Source of the DNA: Myxococcales bacterium
Lineage (GTDB): Bacteria > Myxococcota_A > Polyangia > Polyangiales > Polyangiaceae
DNA: 36,967 nt
Assembly (NCBI GenBank): GCA_025359105.1
Contig: JANYHK010000102.1
Location: forward strand, 1-36,967
Direction: 5' to 3'
The notes under the pieces were generated by a model that did not search any database, was not told the origin of the DNA, and saw only the letters and a program-made list of their open reading frames with translations. Of the stretch, positions 16,691-26,500 are shown piece after piece. A program made the translations under genes and the position numbers. How positions within the stretch are numbered: the first letter of the stretch is position 1; every line of letters begins with the position of its first letter.

Positions 16691-17260
16691 ATGGGAAGGG
16701 CGCTCGCGCGGCTGATCCTCCTCGCGACCATGCTCGTCGCGTGGCCGACCTTCGCCGAAGAGGTGGCCGTCCCCATCGGCCTGCAGGCGGAGCTCGTCGC
16801 CAAGGTCGCCGCGTATGACCGCAATTTCTCGGGCCGCGCAGGCGAGCGGGTGCACGTCCTCCTGGTCACGCGCGCCGGCGACGCCGAGTCGGTACGCACG
16901 GCGGCGCACATGGAGAGCGCGCTCCGCGACGTCAAGGAGATCGGCGGCCTCCCCCACGACGAGGCGACGGTCGCGTACGGCGGCGCGAAGGCCCTCGCCG
17001 AGGCGGTGCGCTCGCGCAAGGTGGCGATCGTGTACCTCACGCCGGGCCTGGGGACGGAGCTCGAGGCCATTCGCGACGCGCTCTCCGGCGTGAGCGTGCT
17101 CACGGTCGGCGCGATCGCCGAGTTCGTGCCGAAGGGCGCCGTCCTCGGCTTCGATCTCGTGAGCGGACGCCCGAAGCTGGTGGTCAACCTGACGCAGGCG
17201 AAGAAACAAGACGTGGCCTTCAAGGCGGAGGTTCTGAAGCTGATGCGGGTGATCGAATGA
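16691..17260 (+). CDS. YfiR-like (DUF4154) periplasmic protein
   Basis: This 189-residue protein has a clear signal peptide (MGRALARLILLATMLVAWPTF, cleavage likely after Ala22) and a body that fits the YfiR/DUF4154 family: KVAAYDRNF near the start, then LTVGAIAEFVPKGAVLGFDL and a late VVNLTQAKK. YfiR proteins sit in the periplasm and control inner-membrane signalling proteins; in Pseudomonas YfiR represses the diguanylate cyclase YfiN. No diguanylate cyclase is present here, and the divergent histidine kinase with its periplasmic domain is the natural candidate partner. ATG 16691 is chosen because AGGA lies 6 bp upstream and the signal peptide begins there. The same frame is open further upstream. 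The stop overlaps the next start as ATGA. Confidence 0.82.
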   Translation: MGRALARLILLATMLVAWPTFAEEVAVPIGLQAELVAKVAAYDRNFSGRAGERVHVLLVTRAGDAESVRTAAHMESALRDVKEIGGLPHDEATVAYGGAKALAEAVRSRKVAIVYLTPGLGTELEAIRDALSGVSVLTVGAIAEFVPKGAVLGFDLVSGRPKLVVNLTQAKKQDVAFKAEVLKLMRVIE

Positions 17261-19482
17261 TCCGGCGCATGCTCCCCTTGCAGCTCGCCGCGGCCGCGCT
17301 CGCGGCCTCCCTCACCGTCGCGCTGCCGGCGGCCGCCGACGACGCGAGCGATCTCGAGGGCCTCCTGAACGAGACCGTCGTGACGACGGCGTCCAAGTCC
17401 GCCGAGACGGGCACCACGGCCCCTGCGACGTCGACGACGATCACCGCCGAGGATCTCCGCCGCTACGGCATCCACTCGCTCGACGAGGCGATCGATTTCC
17501 TCTCGCTCGGCGTCGTCACCCAGAACCCGCTCAAGGCCGTCGAGGTCGGCGGCCGCGGCGTGCTCCTCCCCAGCGATCACGGCGACCACTTCCTCCTCCT
17601 CGTCAACGGCCACGCGGTCAACGACGGCCTCTTCGGCGGCGCCGACTACGGTCCCGGCGTGGGCATTCCGCTCGAGATGATCGACCACATCGAGGTCGTC
17701 CTCGGTCCCGGCTCGGTGCTCTACGGCTCCAACGCGATGCTCGGCGTCATCAACGTCATCACCAAGCGCGCCAAGGACTGGAAGGGCGGACACGCCGTCG
17801 TCGAGAGCGAGCTCGGCAAGAGCTACCGCGTCGTGGGCGGCGTGGGCGGACAGTTCCAGCTCCTGGGCAAGCCCGTCGACGCGACGCTCGGCGTCACGTA
17901 CACGAAGCAGGACGGTCCGCCGCTCCTCTACAACCTGGAGTACGGCGGCGTCGATCCGGTCTCGTCGAAGGGCGTCCGCTACTCGCGCGGTGGCCTCGAG
18001 AACGGCTACTGGGGCGGTGTCGCGCGAAACGGCTACTACTCGCGCGTCCCCGCCGGCTACCTGCGGCTCGAGTGGGGCGACTTCGAGCTCAACGTGCACG
18101 CCAAGGCGTACAAGCGCGCGGCGCCCTACCGCGCGCGCTACGACAGCGATTTTTTCGACTTCGACGATCCCGACTCCTACGAGATCAATCGCCACCTCTG
18201 GGCCGATCTTCGCCACCGCGCGCGGCTCTCGCCGGTCGTCGAGCTCACGTCGCGCGTCTACGCAGACACCTGGGACGTCCAGAGCTACCGCAACTCCAGC
18301 GAGGCGAGCGCGTGCCTGTCGGCCGGCGACGCGACGGTCGCGACGTGCCAGTTCTACTCACCCGGCATCTCGCGCTGGGCCGGCGCCGACGTGCGCGCGT
18401 CGTTCGACTGGTTCAAGGACGATCGCTTCGTGTCGCTGCTGGGCGTCGATGGACGCCTGCGCACCGCGTCGCTCAAGATCGACCCGCGCGACTTCGCGAC
18501 GGGCCGCCCGCTGTCGTCGAGCCTCGGCGTCATCGACCGCCAGGACTCGGTCGCCTCGGCGTACCTGCAGCAGACGTGGACCCCGGCGGGATGGCTCGGC
18601 CTGAACGGAGGCATCCGGCTCGACAAGCAGACGCGCTATGACGGCGTGTTCTCGCCGCGCGTCGCCGCCAACGCGCGCGCGTGGAACGGCGGCACGCTGC
18701 GCGCCGTGTACTCGGAGGCGTTCCGTGCCCCGTCGATCGTCGAGAGCGAGCTGCAGAACCCCATCCAGATCCACGCCGGCGATCTCCGCCCCGAGCGCGT
18801 GCGATCGGTCGAGGGCTCGGTCGAGCAGCGCTTCGGCCGGCAGCGAGTCTTCTTCGGCGTGTTCCGATCGTGGTGGAGCGATCTCGTCGAGCTCCATGTC
18901 CTGAACGAGCAAGAGCGGCGCGACGCGACCGCCGCCGGGCAGCTGTCGATCTTCTCCTTCGGCGCGGCGCAGTTCCGCAACGCCTCGACGATCGACAACT
19001 ACGGCTTCAACGCCGCGTACGAAGGCGCGCTCGGGGAGGGACAGGCCTTCAAGTACGGCGTCAACGGGACGGCGTCGATCGCGCGTCGCAGCGAGGCGGG
19101 CCTCGCCACCGAGCCGCTGGCGGTCGCGCCGTCGCTCTTCGGCAACGCGCGCGTGGCGTACGATCTGCCGGGCGCGCTCCCGACGCTCGCGGTCGCCGCG
19201 CACTACCTCAACAAGCGCCCCGCCGATCGCGCGTACGACGGCGGCTGGCCGGTCGTGCCCTACGCGCCGCCTCAGCTCACCGGGCGCGTCACGCTCACCG
19301 GCGAGGTGCCGTTCGTGAAGGGCCTCTCCTACCGCGGAAGCCTCGACGCGTCGCTCTCCGATCGCGGCGCGTACACCGTGGGTCCCGGCCAGACCTTCGA
19401 GCTCGGCAACAGGTCCCCCCAGCTCGTCCCGGTCGATACGCTCCGCGCCACGGTCGGCCTACAATACGATCTGGTTCCATGA
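17257..19482 (+). CDS. TonB-dependent outer membrane receptor
   Basis: This 741-residue outer membrane protein has a signal peptide (about 1-27), a possible TonB box (ETVVTTAS, about 39-46), a plug domain and a C-terminal beta-barrel. The plug shows the expected order: TITAEDLRRYGIHSLDEAI, VGGRGVLL, FLLLVNGHAVNDGLFG, IDHIEVVLGPGSVLYGSNAM and GVINVITK. The barrel includes SEAFRAPSIVESE, the usual FRAP segment. The ligand is unknown. The protein belongs with the colicin I/vitamin B12 receptor branch rather than with carbohydrate SusC proteins. It overlaps both neighbours by 4 bp (ATGA), so the set is one operon. Together with the YfiR-like gene and the divergent histidine kinase this looks like a sensing receptor as much as a transporter. 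Confidence 0.93.
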   Translation: MIRRMLPLQLAAAALAASLTVALPAAADDASDLEGLLNETVVTTASKSAETGTTAPATSTTITAEDLRRYGIHSLDEAIDFLSLGVVTQNPLKAVEVGGRGVLLPSDHGDHFLLLVNGHAVNDGLFGGADYGPGVGIPLEMIDHIEVVLGPGSVLYGSNAMLGVINVITKRAKDWKGGHAVVESELGKSYRVVGGVGGQFQLLGKPVDATLGVTYTKQDGPPLLYNLEYGGVDPVSSKGVRYSRGGLENGYWGGVARNGYYSRVPAGYLRLEWGDFELNVHAKAYKRAAPYRARYDSDFFDFDDPDSYEINRHLWADLRHRARLSPVVELTSRVYADTWDVQSYRNSSEASACLSAGDATVATCQFYSPGISRWAGADVRASFDWFKDDRFVSLLGVDGRLRTASLKIDPRDFATGRPLSSSLGVIDRQDSVASAYLQQTWTPAGWLGLNGGIRLDKQTRYDGVFSPRVAANARAWNGGTLRAVYSEAFRAPSIVESELQNPIQIHAGDLRPERVRSVEGSVEQRFGRQRVFFGVFRSWWSDLVELHVLNEQERRDATAAGQLSIFSFGAAQFRNASTIDNYGFNAAYEGALGEGQAFKYGVNGTASIARRSEAGLATEPLAVAPSLFGNARVAYDLPGALPTLAVAAHYLNKRPADRAYDGGWPVVPYAPPQLTGRVTLTGEVPFVKGLSYRGSLDASLSDRGAYTVGPGQTFELGNRSPQLVPVDTLRATVGLQYDLVP

Positions 19483-19925
19483 GATCGGCGCGCTCGACAC
19501 GAATTGCGCTCCTCGCGCTCGCCGCGCTCGTCGTGGCGGCGGGGTCCCTCGTGGCGTCGGCGTGCATCGACACGACGCCCATCACGCTGCCCCCCAAGGA
19601 CGCGGCCTTCCTCGGCGACGCGAGCTGCACGAGCTGCCTCGAGCTGCCCCACGAGCAACACGGCTGCCTGGACATCCTCGGCAACTGCCGCAGCGATCCC
19701 GCCTGCGGGGAGGTCCTCGCGTGCATCGAGGCGCTCCGCTGCTTCGACCGGTCCGCCATCGACGACAAGCTCAATTGCGGCGTTCCGTGCATCACCGAAG
19801 CCGGGATCACGATCGTGCAGGATCCTCGCGTCACCGCGCTGCTCGAGGTCGTCAAATGTGGCCAAAGAGAGTGCGCGCTCGCCTGTAACTTGGGCGACGG
19901 GGGGCTCGGTTTCGACGCGCTCTGA
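19479..19925 (+). CDS. Small Cys-rich lipoprotein
   Basis: This 148-residue protein has a lipoprotein signal ending at Cys29 (LVASAC). The mature part holds about 14 cysteines in short loops (SCTSCLELP, HGCLDILGNCRSDPACGEVLACIEALRCFD, CGVPC, KCGQRECALACN), so it is likely disulfide-stabilised outside the cytoplasm. Similar small Cys-rich lipoproteins are common in myxobacteria but have no assigned role, and no named domain was recognised. ATG 19479 overlaps the TonB-receptor stop by 4 bp, which ties the protein to the receptor. A role as an accessory surface lipoprotein of the receptor is inferred from this coupling only. Confidence 0.75.
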   Translation: MRSARSTRIALLALAALVVAAGSLVASACIDTTPITLPPKDAAFLGDASCTSCLELPHEQHGCLDILGNCRSDPACGEVLACIEALRCFDRSAIDDKLNCGVPCITEAGITIVQDPRVTALLEVVKCGQRECALACNLGDGGLGFDAL

Positions 19926-19938
19926 TACGTTTGGAATC

Positions 19939-22002
19939 ATGAAGGGAGCGCTCGCCCTACGCGTCGCATCGGCTGCCGTCCTCGTGACGGCGACGATCGT
20001 TGCGTGCAGCACCCCGGCCGATCCGGTGGTGCCCCCCGGGCCCGGGGACGACGCCGGGCCCACCGTCGACGCGGCCGCCCCCGACGTCTCGGTCGCGTCG
20101 TGCGTCGGCGCGACCGACGGCACACCCTGCGGCGGTGGCAAGATCTGCGTCAGCGCCGCCTGCCTCGACCCCGCGTGCGGGGACGGCATCACGACGGCCC
20201 CCGAAGAGTGCGACCGCGGCGCGGGCAACGCCGCAGGCAGCGGCTGCGAGCCGACGTGCAAGCTCACGTGCAAAGAAGGCGATCCCGCGCGCGGCTGCAA
20301 GTCGGTCGACGCGTGCATCCAGGACGGCATCTGCGACGCGACGCTCCACACTTGCACACCCGGCGCCGCCGTCCCGGCGGGAGGCACGTGCGGCAGCTAC
20401 AAGCTCTGCGCCGGCGGAAAATGCGTCGATGGCCAGTGCGGCGATGGGATCAGCACGCCGCCCGAGCAGTGCGACAACGGCTCGGCGAACGGCCCCGGCA
20501 GGGGGTGCGAGACGTCCTGCAAATTCACGTGCGCGAACGCCGCGGTCGACTGCCCGGCGGTCGCGTGCAACCTGCCAGTGTGCTCCGCGCAGCACGTTTG
20601 TTCCACGACGCCCGATCCGACCAAGAACGGGCAACCTTGCGGCGCGGGCCTCGTCTGCAACAACGGCGCGTGCATCGCCCCTGGCGCCACGTGCGGAAAC
20701 GGCGTGAAGGAGGGCGGCGAGGACTGCGACTTCGGCGCGCAGAACGGCCCCGGCACCGGCTGCGAGGCCACGTGCAAGTTCTCCTGCGCGACCGCGGCGA
20801 GCTGCATCGACCCCAACGCGTGCGATCTGGCGCCGACGTGCAACCCGGTCACCGTCAACGGAAGCGGCGGGCAGAAATGCGTCCTCGGCGGCACCAAGCC
20901 GGACGGCGCGACGTGCGGCATCGGCAGCATCTGCGTCGGCGGCGCGTGCAAGCCCAGCGTCTGCGGCGACGCCATCCGCGACGACGCCAAGAGCGAGCAG
21001 TGCGACGACGGCAACACCACGAACCTCGACGCGTGCGACGGGGCGTGCAAATTCGAGCAGGATCAGCGCGTCGTGGGCATGCTCATGCAGTTCAACACCG
21101 ACGCGTTCTGTACGGCCAACGCGATGGGCGGGGCCATCAGCGGCGTCGCCCAGGGCAACATGCAGTCGTCGATCACGACCTCGATCGCCGACGGCTCGCT
21201 CTCGGCGATGTTCAAGCTCGTCGGCGACACGACGGGCGCGTCCGGCGCCGTGTCGGTCGGCAGCCTGTCGGGCACGCCCGTCGCTGGCGGGTCGTACAGC
21301 GGCACGAAGGACATGGAGTGGTGGTACACGGTCGACCCGAACGCGGTCGACGGCTCGCGCAACGCGCTGGCGACGCTGACCGGCAGCTACGGCGCAGGCG
21401 CCGTGGACATGACCGGCACCTTGAACCTCATCATGACGATCGGCGGCTCGCTCGCCGTCCTCCACGTCACGAGCGGCAAGATTCACGGCACGATCGGCGC
21501 CCCCGCCACGGTGCCCCTCGTCTCGGCGGCCGGCACGACGCCCGGCCACCTCGCGAAGGAGCACCTGCTCCCGACGCTCACCGCTTTCCCGACGATGGGC
21601 GGCACGTTCAACGCGCCGACCGCCGAGATGTGCGGCAACGTCAGCGCGAACTCGCTCGCGACGACCGCGGTGCCGGCGGCGCTGCAGCCCGGCGGCAACA
21701 CGCCGTGCACCGAGAACTACAACGCGAGCAACCGCGTCCTCGACGTCTTCGTCCACGGCTGCCACGTGAGCGTCATCGGCATCAAGGTGCAGGTCATCAA
21801 GCCGACGCAGCCCGACAAATCCGACCCCGCGATGCCCGTCGCCGGCGCCGGGGCGCCCTACGCCTTCAGCGTCGACGGCACCAACCGCGTCAACCAGTGC
21901 ACCGACAAGTCGGGCGCCGTCGTCCCGCTCACGGCGTGCCTCAACGCGGCCGCGTACTCGAGTTTCTTCAAGTTCTCGACCGATCGCGTCATCATCAAGT
22001 AG
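19939..22002 (+). CDS. Large Cys-rich repeat lipoprotein
   Basis: This 687-residue protein has a lipoprotein signal with lipobox IVAC (Cys23) and a short Pro/Asp linker. Four Cys-rich modules follow, at about residues 80-111, 167-198, 252-283 and 342-372. Each reads roughly CGDGI..(P/G)E.CD.G...G.GC...CK..C and resembles the disulfide-rich repeats found in many myxobacterial surface proteins (DUF4215-like). The modules are about 87 residues apart, and the stretches between them have CGxGxxCxxGxC motifs. The C-terminal half (from about 375) has few Cys and a beta-rich look, with no named domain recognised. It follows the small lipoprotein by 13 bp and ends 3 bp before the kinase gene, so it is within the same operon. 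A surface or outer-membrane location is likely. Confidence 0.82.
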   Translation: MKGALALRVASAAVLVTATIVACSTPADPVVPPGPGDDAGPTVDAAAPDVSVASCVGATDGTPCGGGKICVSAACLDPACGDGITTAPEECDRGAGNAAGSGCEPTCKLTCKEGDPARGCKSVDACIQDGICDATLHTCTPGAAVPAGGTCGSYKLCAGGKCVDGQCGDGISTPPEQCDNGSANGPGRGCETSCKFTCANAAVDCPAVACNLPVCSAQHVCSTTPDPTKNGQPCGAGLVCNNGACIAPGATCGNGVKEGGEDCDFGAQNGPGTGCEATCKFSCATAASCIDPNACDLAPTCNPVTVNGSGGQKCVLGGTKPDGATCGIGSICVGGACKPSVCGDAIRDDAKSEQCDDGNTTNLDACDGACKFEQDQRVVGMLMQFNTDAFCTANAMGGAISGVAQGNMQSSITTSIADGSLSAMFKLVGDTTGASGAVSVGSLSGTPVAGGSYSGTKDMEWWYTVDPNAVDGSRNALATLTGSYGAGAVDMTGTLNLIMTIGGSLAVLHVTSGKIHGTIGAPATVPLVSAAGTTPGHLAKEHLLPTLTAFPTMGGTFNAPTAEMCGNVSANSLATTAVPAALQPGGNTPCTENYNASNRVLDVFVHGCHVSVIGIKVQVIKPTQPDKSDPAMPVAGAGAPYAFSVDGTNRVNQCTDKSGAVVPLTACLNAAAYSSFFKFSTDRVIIK

Positions 22003-22005
22003 TCC

Positions 22006-23574
22006 ATGAGCTTCGTGCCCAAGACGGTCGGCCGCTACACCATCTACGGCGAAATCGCCGCCGGCGGGATGGCCACCGTGCACCTGGGACGGATGCAGGG
22101 CCACGGCAACTTCGCGCGCACCGTCGCGATCAAGCGGCTCCACCCGCAGTACGCGGCCGATCCCGAGTTCGTCGCGATGTTTCTCGACGAGGCGTGGCTC
22201 GCCGCCAAGATCCACCACCCCAACGTCGTCCAGACGCTCGACGTCGTGAGCGCCGAGAACGAGCTGTTCCTCGTCATGGACTACGTGCAAGGCGAGAGCC
22301 TCTCGCGCGTGTGGCGCGCGATCCGCGAGGAGGGCAAGCAGGCCCCGCTCCCGGTGACGGCGAGCATCGTGTGCGGGGTCCTCCACGGCCTGCACGCCGC
22401 GCACGAGGCGAAGGACGAGACCGGCGAGCCGCTCAACGTCGTGCACCGCGACGTGTCGCCGCAGAACGTCATGGTCGGCACCGACGGCATCGCGCGCCTC
22501 GTCGACTTCGGCGTCGCCAAGGCCGCGGTCAGGTTGCAGTCGACCCACGACGGCCAGGTCAAAGGCAAGATCGCCTACATGGCGCCGGAGCAGCTCCAGC
22601 ACCACGAGGTCTCGCGCCTGAGCGACGTGTACGCCGCGTCGGTGCTCCTCTGGGAGGGGCTGGTGGGGCGTCGTCTGTTCGACGCGCCGACCGAGGGGCA
22701 GCTCGTCGCCAAGGTGCTGCAGGCCGCGATCGAGCCGCCGAGCGTCGCGCTCCCCGGGCTGCCGACGTCGCTCGACGAGGTCGTCATGCGCGGGCTCTCG
22801 AGCGATCCCAAGAAGCGCTTCGCCACGGCGCGCGAGATGGCGCTCGCGATGGAGCGCGCCGTCGAGATCGCGCGCGCGTCGCAGGTCGGCGAGTGGCTCG
22901 AGCACGTCGCCGCCCCGCTCCTCGCGCGCCGAACGGAGCGGATCGCCGAGCTCCTCGGCACGCCGTCGGCTCGCTCCGTCCCGGCCTTGTCGGAGCGCTC
23001 GTTGGCCGCGAAGGAGGAGACCGGGAGCGGCAGCCGCAAGAGCAGCAGCACGAACCTCGGCACCGGCACCGGTGTGCGGACGCTCGTCGAGGGCAACCCC
23101 GCGGGCGCGTCCGTGCGGCCCAGCCATGCGCCGTCCGAGAGCCCGGCCAGCGTGCGCAAACCGAGCAGCCCCTCACGCCCGGCGGCGCGGCGGCGCGTGC
23201 TCATCATCGACGACAGCGAGATCATCCTCGGCAAGGTGAAACGCGCCCTCGAGGACGACGGCTTCGAGGTCATCGCCACGACGCGCACCGTCGGCAACGC
23301 CCGGCACCTCGTCGGCACCGATCTCGTCATCATCGACTACCACATGCCTGGTCTCGACGGCGGCACGGTCATCTCGTCTTTGCGCTCGGCGGCGTCGTCC
23401 AGCGGCCACCCGACGCTCTTCTACCTCTACACGCAGGATCCGGGCGTCGCGCGGGACTACGCCAAGCTCGGCTTCGACGGCTGCTTCACCGAGAAGGGCG
23501 ACGACAAGGCCCTCGTTCGCCAGGTGCGCTCGGCGTTCCGCGTGGTTCAGATGCGCGCGCTTCGGAAGAGCTGA
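22006..23574 (+). CDS. Ser/Thr protein kinase fused to a C-terminal receiver domain
   Basis: This is a 522-residue fusion. Residues 10-290 form a Hanks-type kinase: Gly loop GEIAAGGMATVHLG, Lys43 (AIKRL), catalytic loop VVHRDVSPQN with Asp149 and Asn154, DFG at 167-169 and MAPEQ at 192-196. All key residues are present. HRDVSPQN is the version common in myxobacterial kinases. A Ser/Gly/Pro-rich linker (about 335-395) leads to a CheY-like receiver (397-515) with acidic pair Asp402-Asp403, phospho-acceptor Asp444 (VIIDYHMPGLDGG) and Lys497 (TEKG). No transmembrane helix is seen. The receiver probably tunes kinase activity after phosphorylation by a histidine kinase. The gene starts 3 bp after the lipoprotein stop, in the receptor operon. 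It ends 7 bp from the convergent gene. Confidence 0.92.
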   Translation: MSFVPKTVGRYTIYGEIAAGGMATVHLGRMQGHGNFARTVAIKRLHPQYAADPEFVAMFLDEAWLAAKIHHPNVVQTLDVVSAENELFLVMDYVQGESLSRVWRAIREEGKQAPLPVTASIVCGVLHGLHAAHEAKDETGEPLNVVHRDVSPQNVMVGTDGIARLVDFGVAKAAVRLQSTHDGQVKGKIAYMAPEQLQHHEVSRLSDVYAASVLLWEGLVGRRLFDAPTEGQLVAKVLQAAIEPPSVALPGLPTSLDEVVMRGLSSDPKKRFATAREMALAMERAVEIARASQVGEWLEHVAAPLLARRTERIAELLGTPSARSVPALSERSLAAKEETGSGSRKSSSTNLGTGTGVRTLVEGNPAGASVRPSHAPSESPASVRKPSSPSRPAARRRVLIIDDSEIILGKVKRALEDDGFEVIATTRTVGNARHLVGTDLVIIDYHMPGLDGGTVISSLRSAASSSGHPTLFYLYTQDPGVARDYAKLGFDGCFTEKGDDKALVRQVRSAFRVVQMRALRKS

Positions 23575-23581
23575 CGCCCGG

Positions 23582-26500
23582 TCAGAACGAGACGGTCTGC
23601 ATCCCCCATTCGCCGAGCGAGCAGATCGCTCGGTCACGGCCGAGCAGCACGTGCGAGCTGTAGCCATAGCCGCGAAGGTTGGCCTCCTTCACGAGCGTCG
23701 GGGTCGGCGTCGCCGTGTCGTAGATCGCGAGGCCGCCTTCGGTGTAGAGCGCAACCTTGGTCCCGCTCGCGGCGAGGGGCCAGTTGGCGTCGCCGATCAT
23801 CTGGCTCACGATGGCGAGCTTGCCGGCGCGGATGCCGCCGATGGCCCAGAGCCCGCCGTCCTCGATGACCTTGGGCTCCTGGTACGCGCCGGGGCCGTAC
23901 GTCATGGTCGAGTAGTCGTAGCGCTTGTAGCGCGTGACGTAGACGCGGTCCTCGGCGATCTCGACGCCCGCGATGTTCTGGGACGGCGGGACGAGCGTGT
24001 CCGTGAGCCGGATCCTGGAGCCGGCGACGTCCGCGAGCTTGAAGTCGCGCGAGACGCTGACGCACTCCTTGCTGTCGCTGTCGAACCTTCCGCGGTAGCC
24101 GGCGACAGTCTGGCAGGCTTGCCAGTCGGCCGCGGGCGCGCGGGTCGCGTGGTAGTCGACGGTGACGATCCGCTGCGAGGGCTCGTCGGCCAGGAGCAGC
24201 GAGCCGGGGGTGTTGATCGACGGGAGGCGCACCGGAGTAGCGCCGGTGAGGTCCACGCGGTCCATGAAGAAGCGGACCTTGTCGGGGTTCCGGTTCGACG
24301 GAATCCACCGCGAGGTGAGGACGCTCCCATTCCAGAGGTGCAGCGGCGAGGTGCCGAGGCTGTCGCCGAGGTCGACGGGCGCGCTGACCACGGGCGCAGT
24401 CGGGTTCGCGAAGTCGGCGACGTGCAACTTGCGCCGAATGGTCGATTCGTAGCGCATGTGCCCATCGGGGAGGGCGACCGGGTTCGGCTCGTAGTCGACC
24501 TCGAGGTAAGCGAGCTTCGAGCCGAGCTGCACCGCCCCCTGGCCCGAGGCGACGAGCGAGCTCTGGTAGCCGCCGTAGTAGGAGTAGAAGCCCCATCCGT
24601 CCCAGAAGGCGTTGCCGTAGTAGCCGCCGTAGTAGCCGGAGGTCGTGTGCTCGGTGAGCTTCATCTCGGCCTTGCCGACGATCTGCGGTGACGCGGGGTT
24701 GGACACGTCGATGGACGCGAGGACGACGCTGCCGCCGCGTGAGCTGGGGCCGTAGGAGTAGCGGGGAACGATGACGTAGACGTAGTTGCCGCGGGTGAAG
24801 AGACGCGCCTCGTACCAGGACGTCCAGCCGGAGCCGTTGCACAGTGAGGCGTCCGCCTCCGCGAGCGAAGCGAGCGAGACCTTGCCCGAGACGTCGGCGT
24901 CGTCGGCGTTCGCCTTCGGCGTGACGGAGAGGAGCACTTCGCTCGTCCACCAGTCGTTCGAGATGCTCGCGATGTGGTTCGGCAGCTCCACCATGCGGTA
25001 CGTCGGGTTCGAGAGATCGAGCTCGCCCTTCTTCACGGGGGCGTCGCGCGAGCCGATGTCGAAGCTGGTGACGTTGCGATCCGATACGGCGACGAGCCGG
25101 CCTCCGGTGACGAGGGCGCGGCGCGGCAGCCCGTATTGCGGCGCGACGCCGCGGAGCGCGAGGCTGTCGTGGCCGTAGTCGATGAGCTGAATGCCGCTCT
25201 GGGCCTTCTCGCAGCTGCCGTTCATGAAGCGGCCGTAGCTGGCGAACGGGACGAGGATCATTCCCTGGTCGTCGAGCACGCGCACCGACTTCTGGATCCG
25301 GTCCTGGTCCTCGGCGAGCTGGCTCCAGCCGGCGCCGAACGTGACGCGCTTCAGCATCGCGGGCTTCGCCAGATCGGTGACGTCGAAGAGCGACACGGCG
25401 AGCGGCGTCGAGCCCGCGACCGGATCGTCGTAGCCGAAGGCGACGAGGCGGTCGCCGCGCGGCTCCATGTAGTAGACCCATCCCGGCATCGCGAGCTCGC
25501 CGACCTGCTTGGGGTGGGCGGCGTCCTTCAGGTCGATCGTGAACAGCGGGTCTTTGCGCTGCGCGGTGATCGCGTAGGCGCGATCGCCGTCGAAGCGCAC
25601 GCTGCGGAGCGACTCCGGGGTGGGGAGTCGGATGTCGGTCTCGCCGACCTTGGTGAACGACTGCGAGCTCTGAATGGAGAAGGTCTGCACCCTCGGGTTG
25701 ACGTTGCCCGCGCCCCCGCCCCAACCGTTGCCGTACTGGCTGACGACGCGAAGGAAGCCCGCGTACTCGTCCATCTGCCAGCGGCTGTTGATCTGCCCGC
25801 TGACCGGGACGTTCGCTCCCTTCCGCAGCTTGCCGTTGGGATCGCTGATGTCGACGACCTGAATGACCGAGCTCGCGTTCTGCTGGCCGGGCTGCCAGCT
25901 CCACTCAGGGCCGGCGATGTAGAGCCGCTGGTCGGTCGCGCTGACGCTGCGCTGCCAGCTCGAGTAGTTGGCGCTCGAGGCGCGGTACTCGATCTGATCG
26001 CTCTTCGTGACGGCCGCGCCCGTGAGATTGAACGAGGTGACGACCGTGCCGGGGAGGTTCTGGCACTGGTAGCAATAACCGTCCTCGTACGTCACGAGGT
26101 AGAGCACGTCGCCCACGGCGCGCGAGTCGGCGATGCGGCCGGGGACGTCGAAGTGCGCGACCTCGGTGATCTTCTGCGGATCCGAGACGTCGAACGAGGC
26201 GATCTCGCTCGACTGCACCCACCGGCCGTACGGCGCGCCGCTCTCTGCCTTCGTCCACCGGCCGAAGTCGTTCAGCATCACGTGCGCGCGTCCATCCCTG
26301 ACGTACATCTCGAACGGTATGCCCTCGGTGCGCTTGCGGCCGAGCATCTTCATGTGGTCGGGATCGGTCACGTCGATGACCGCGAGGCCGCCGTACCGCG
26401 AGAGCGTGTACAGGCGCGTCCCGTCGAGCTTCAGGATGTCGGCCTCCTCGACGGCCCGCGTGGCGCCCCCGGAGCCGTCGCTGGCGGCGCCGCCGTTGGT

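Noticed and set aside
20004-23663. Very long Arg-rich plus-strand frame across the Cys-rich lipoprotein and kinase genes
   Set aside because: It is the shifted frame of GC-rich coding DNA. The real genes in the other frame carry intact domains and coupled starts.
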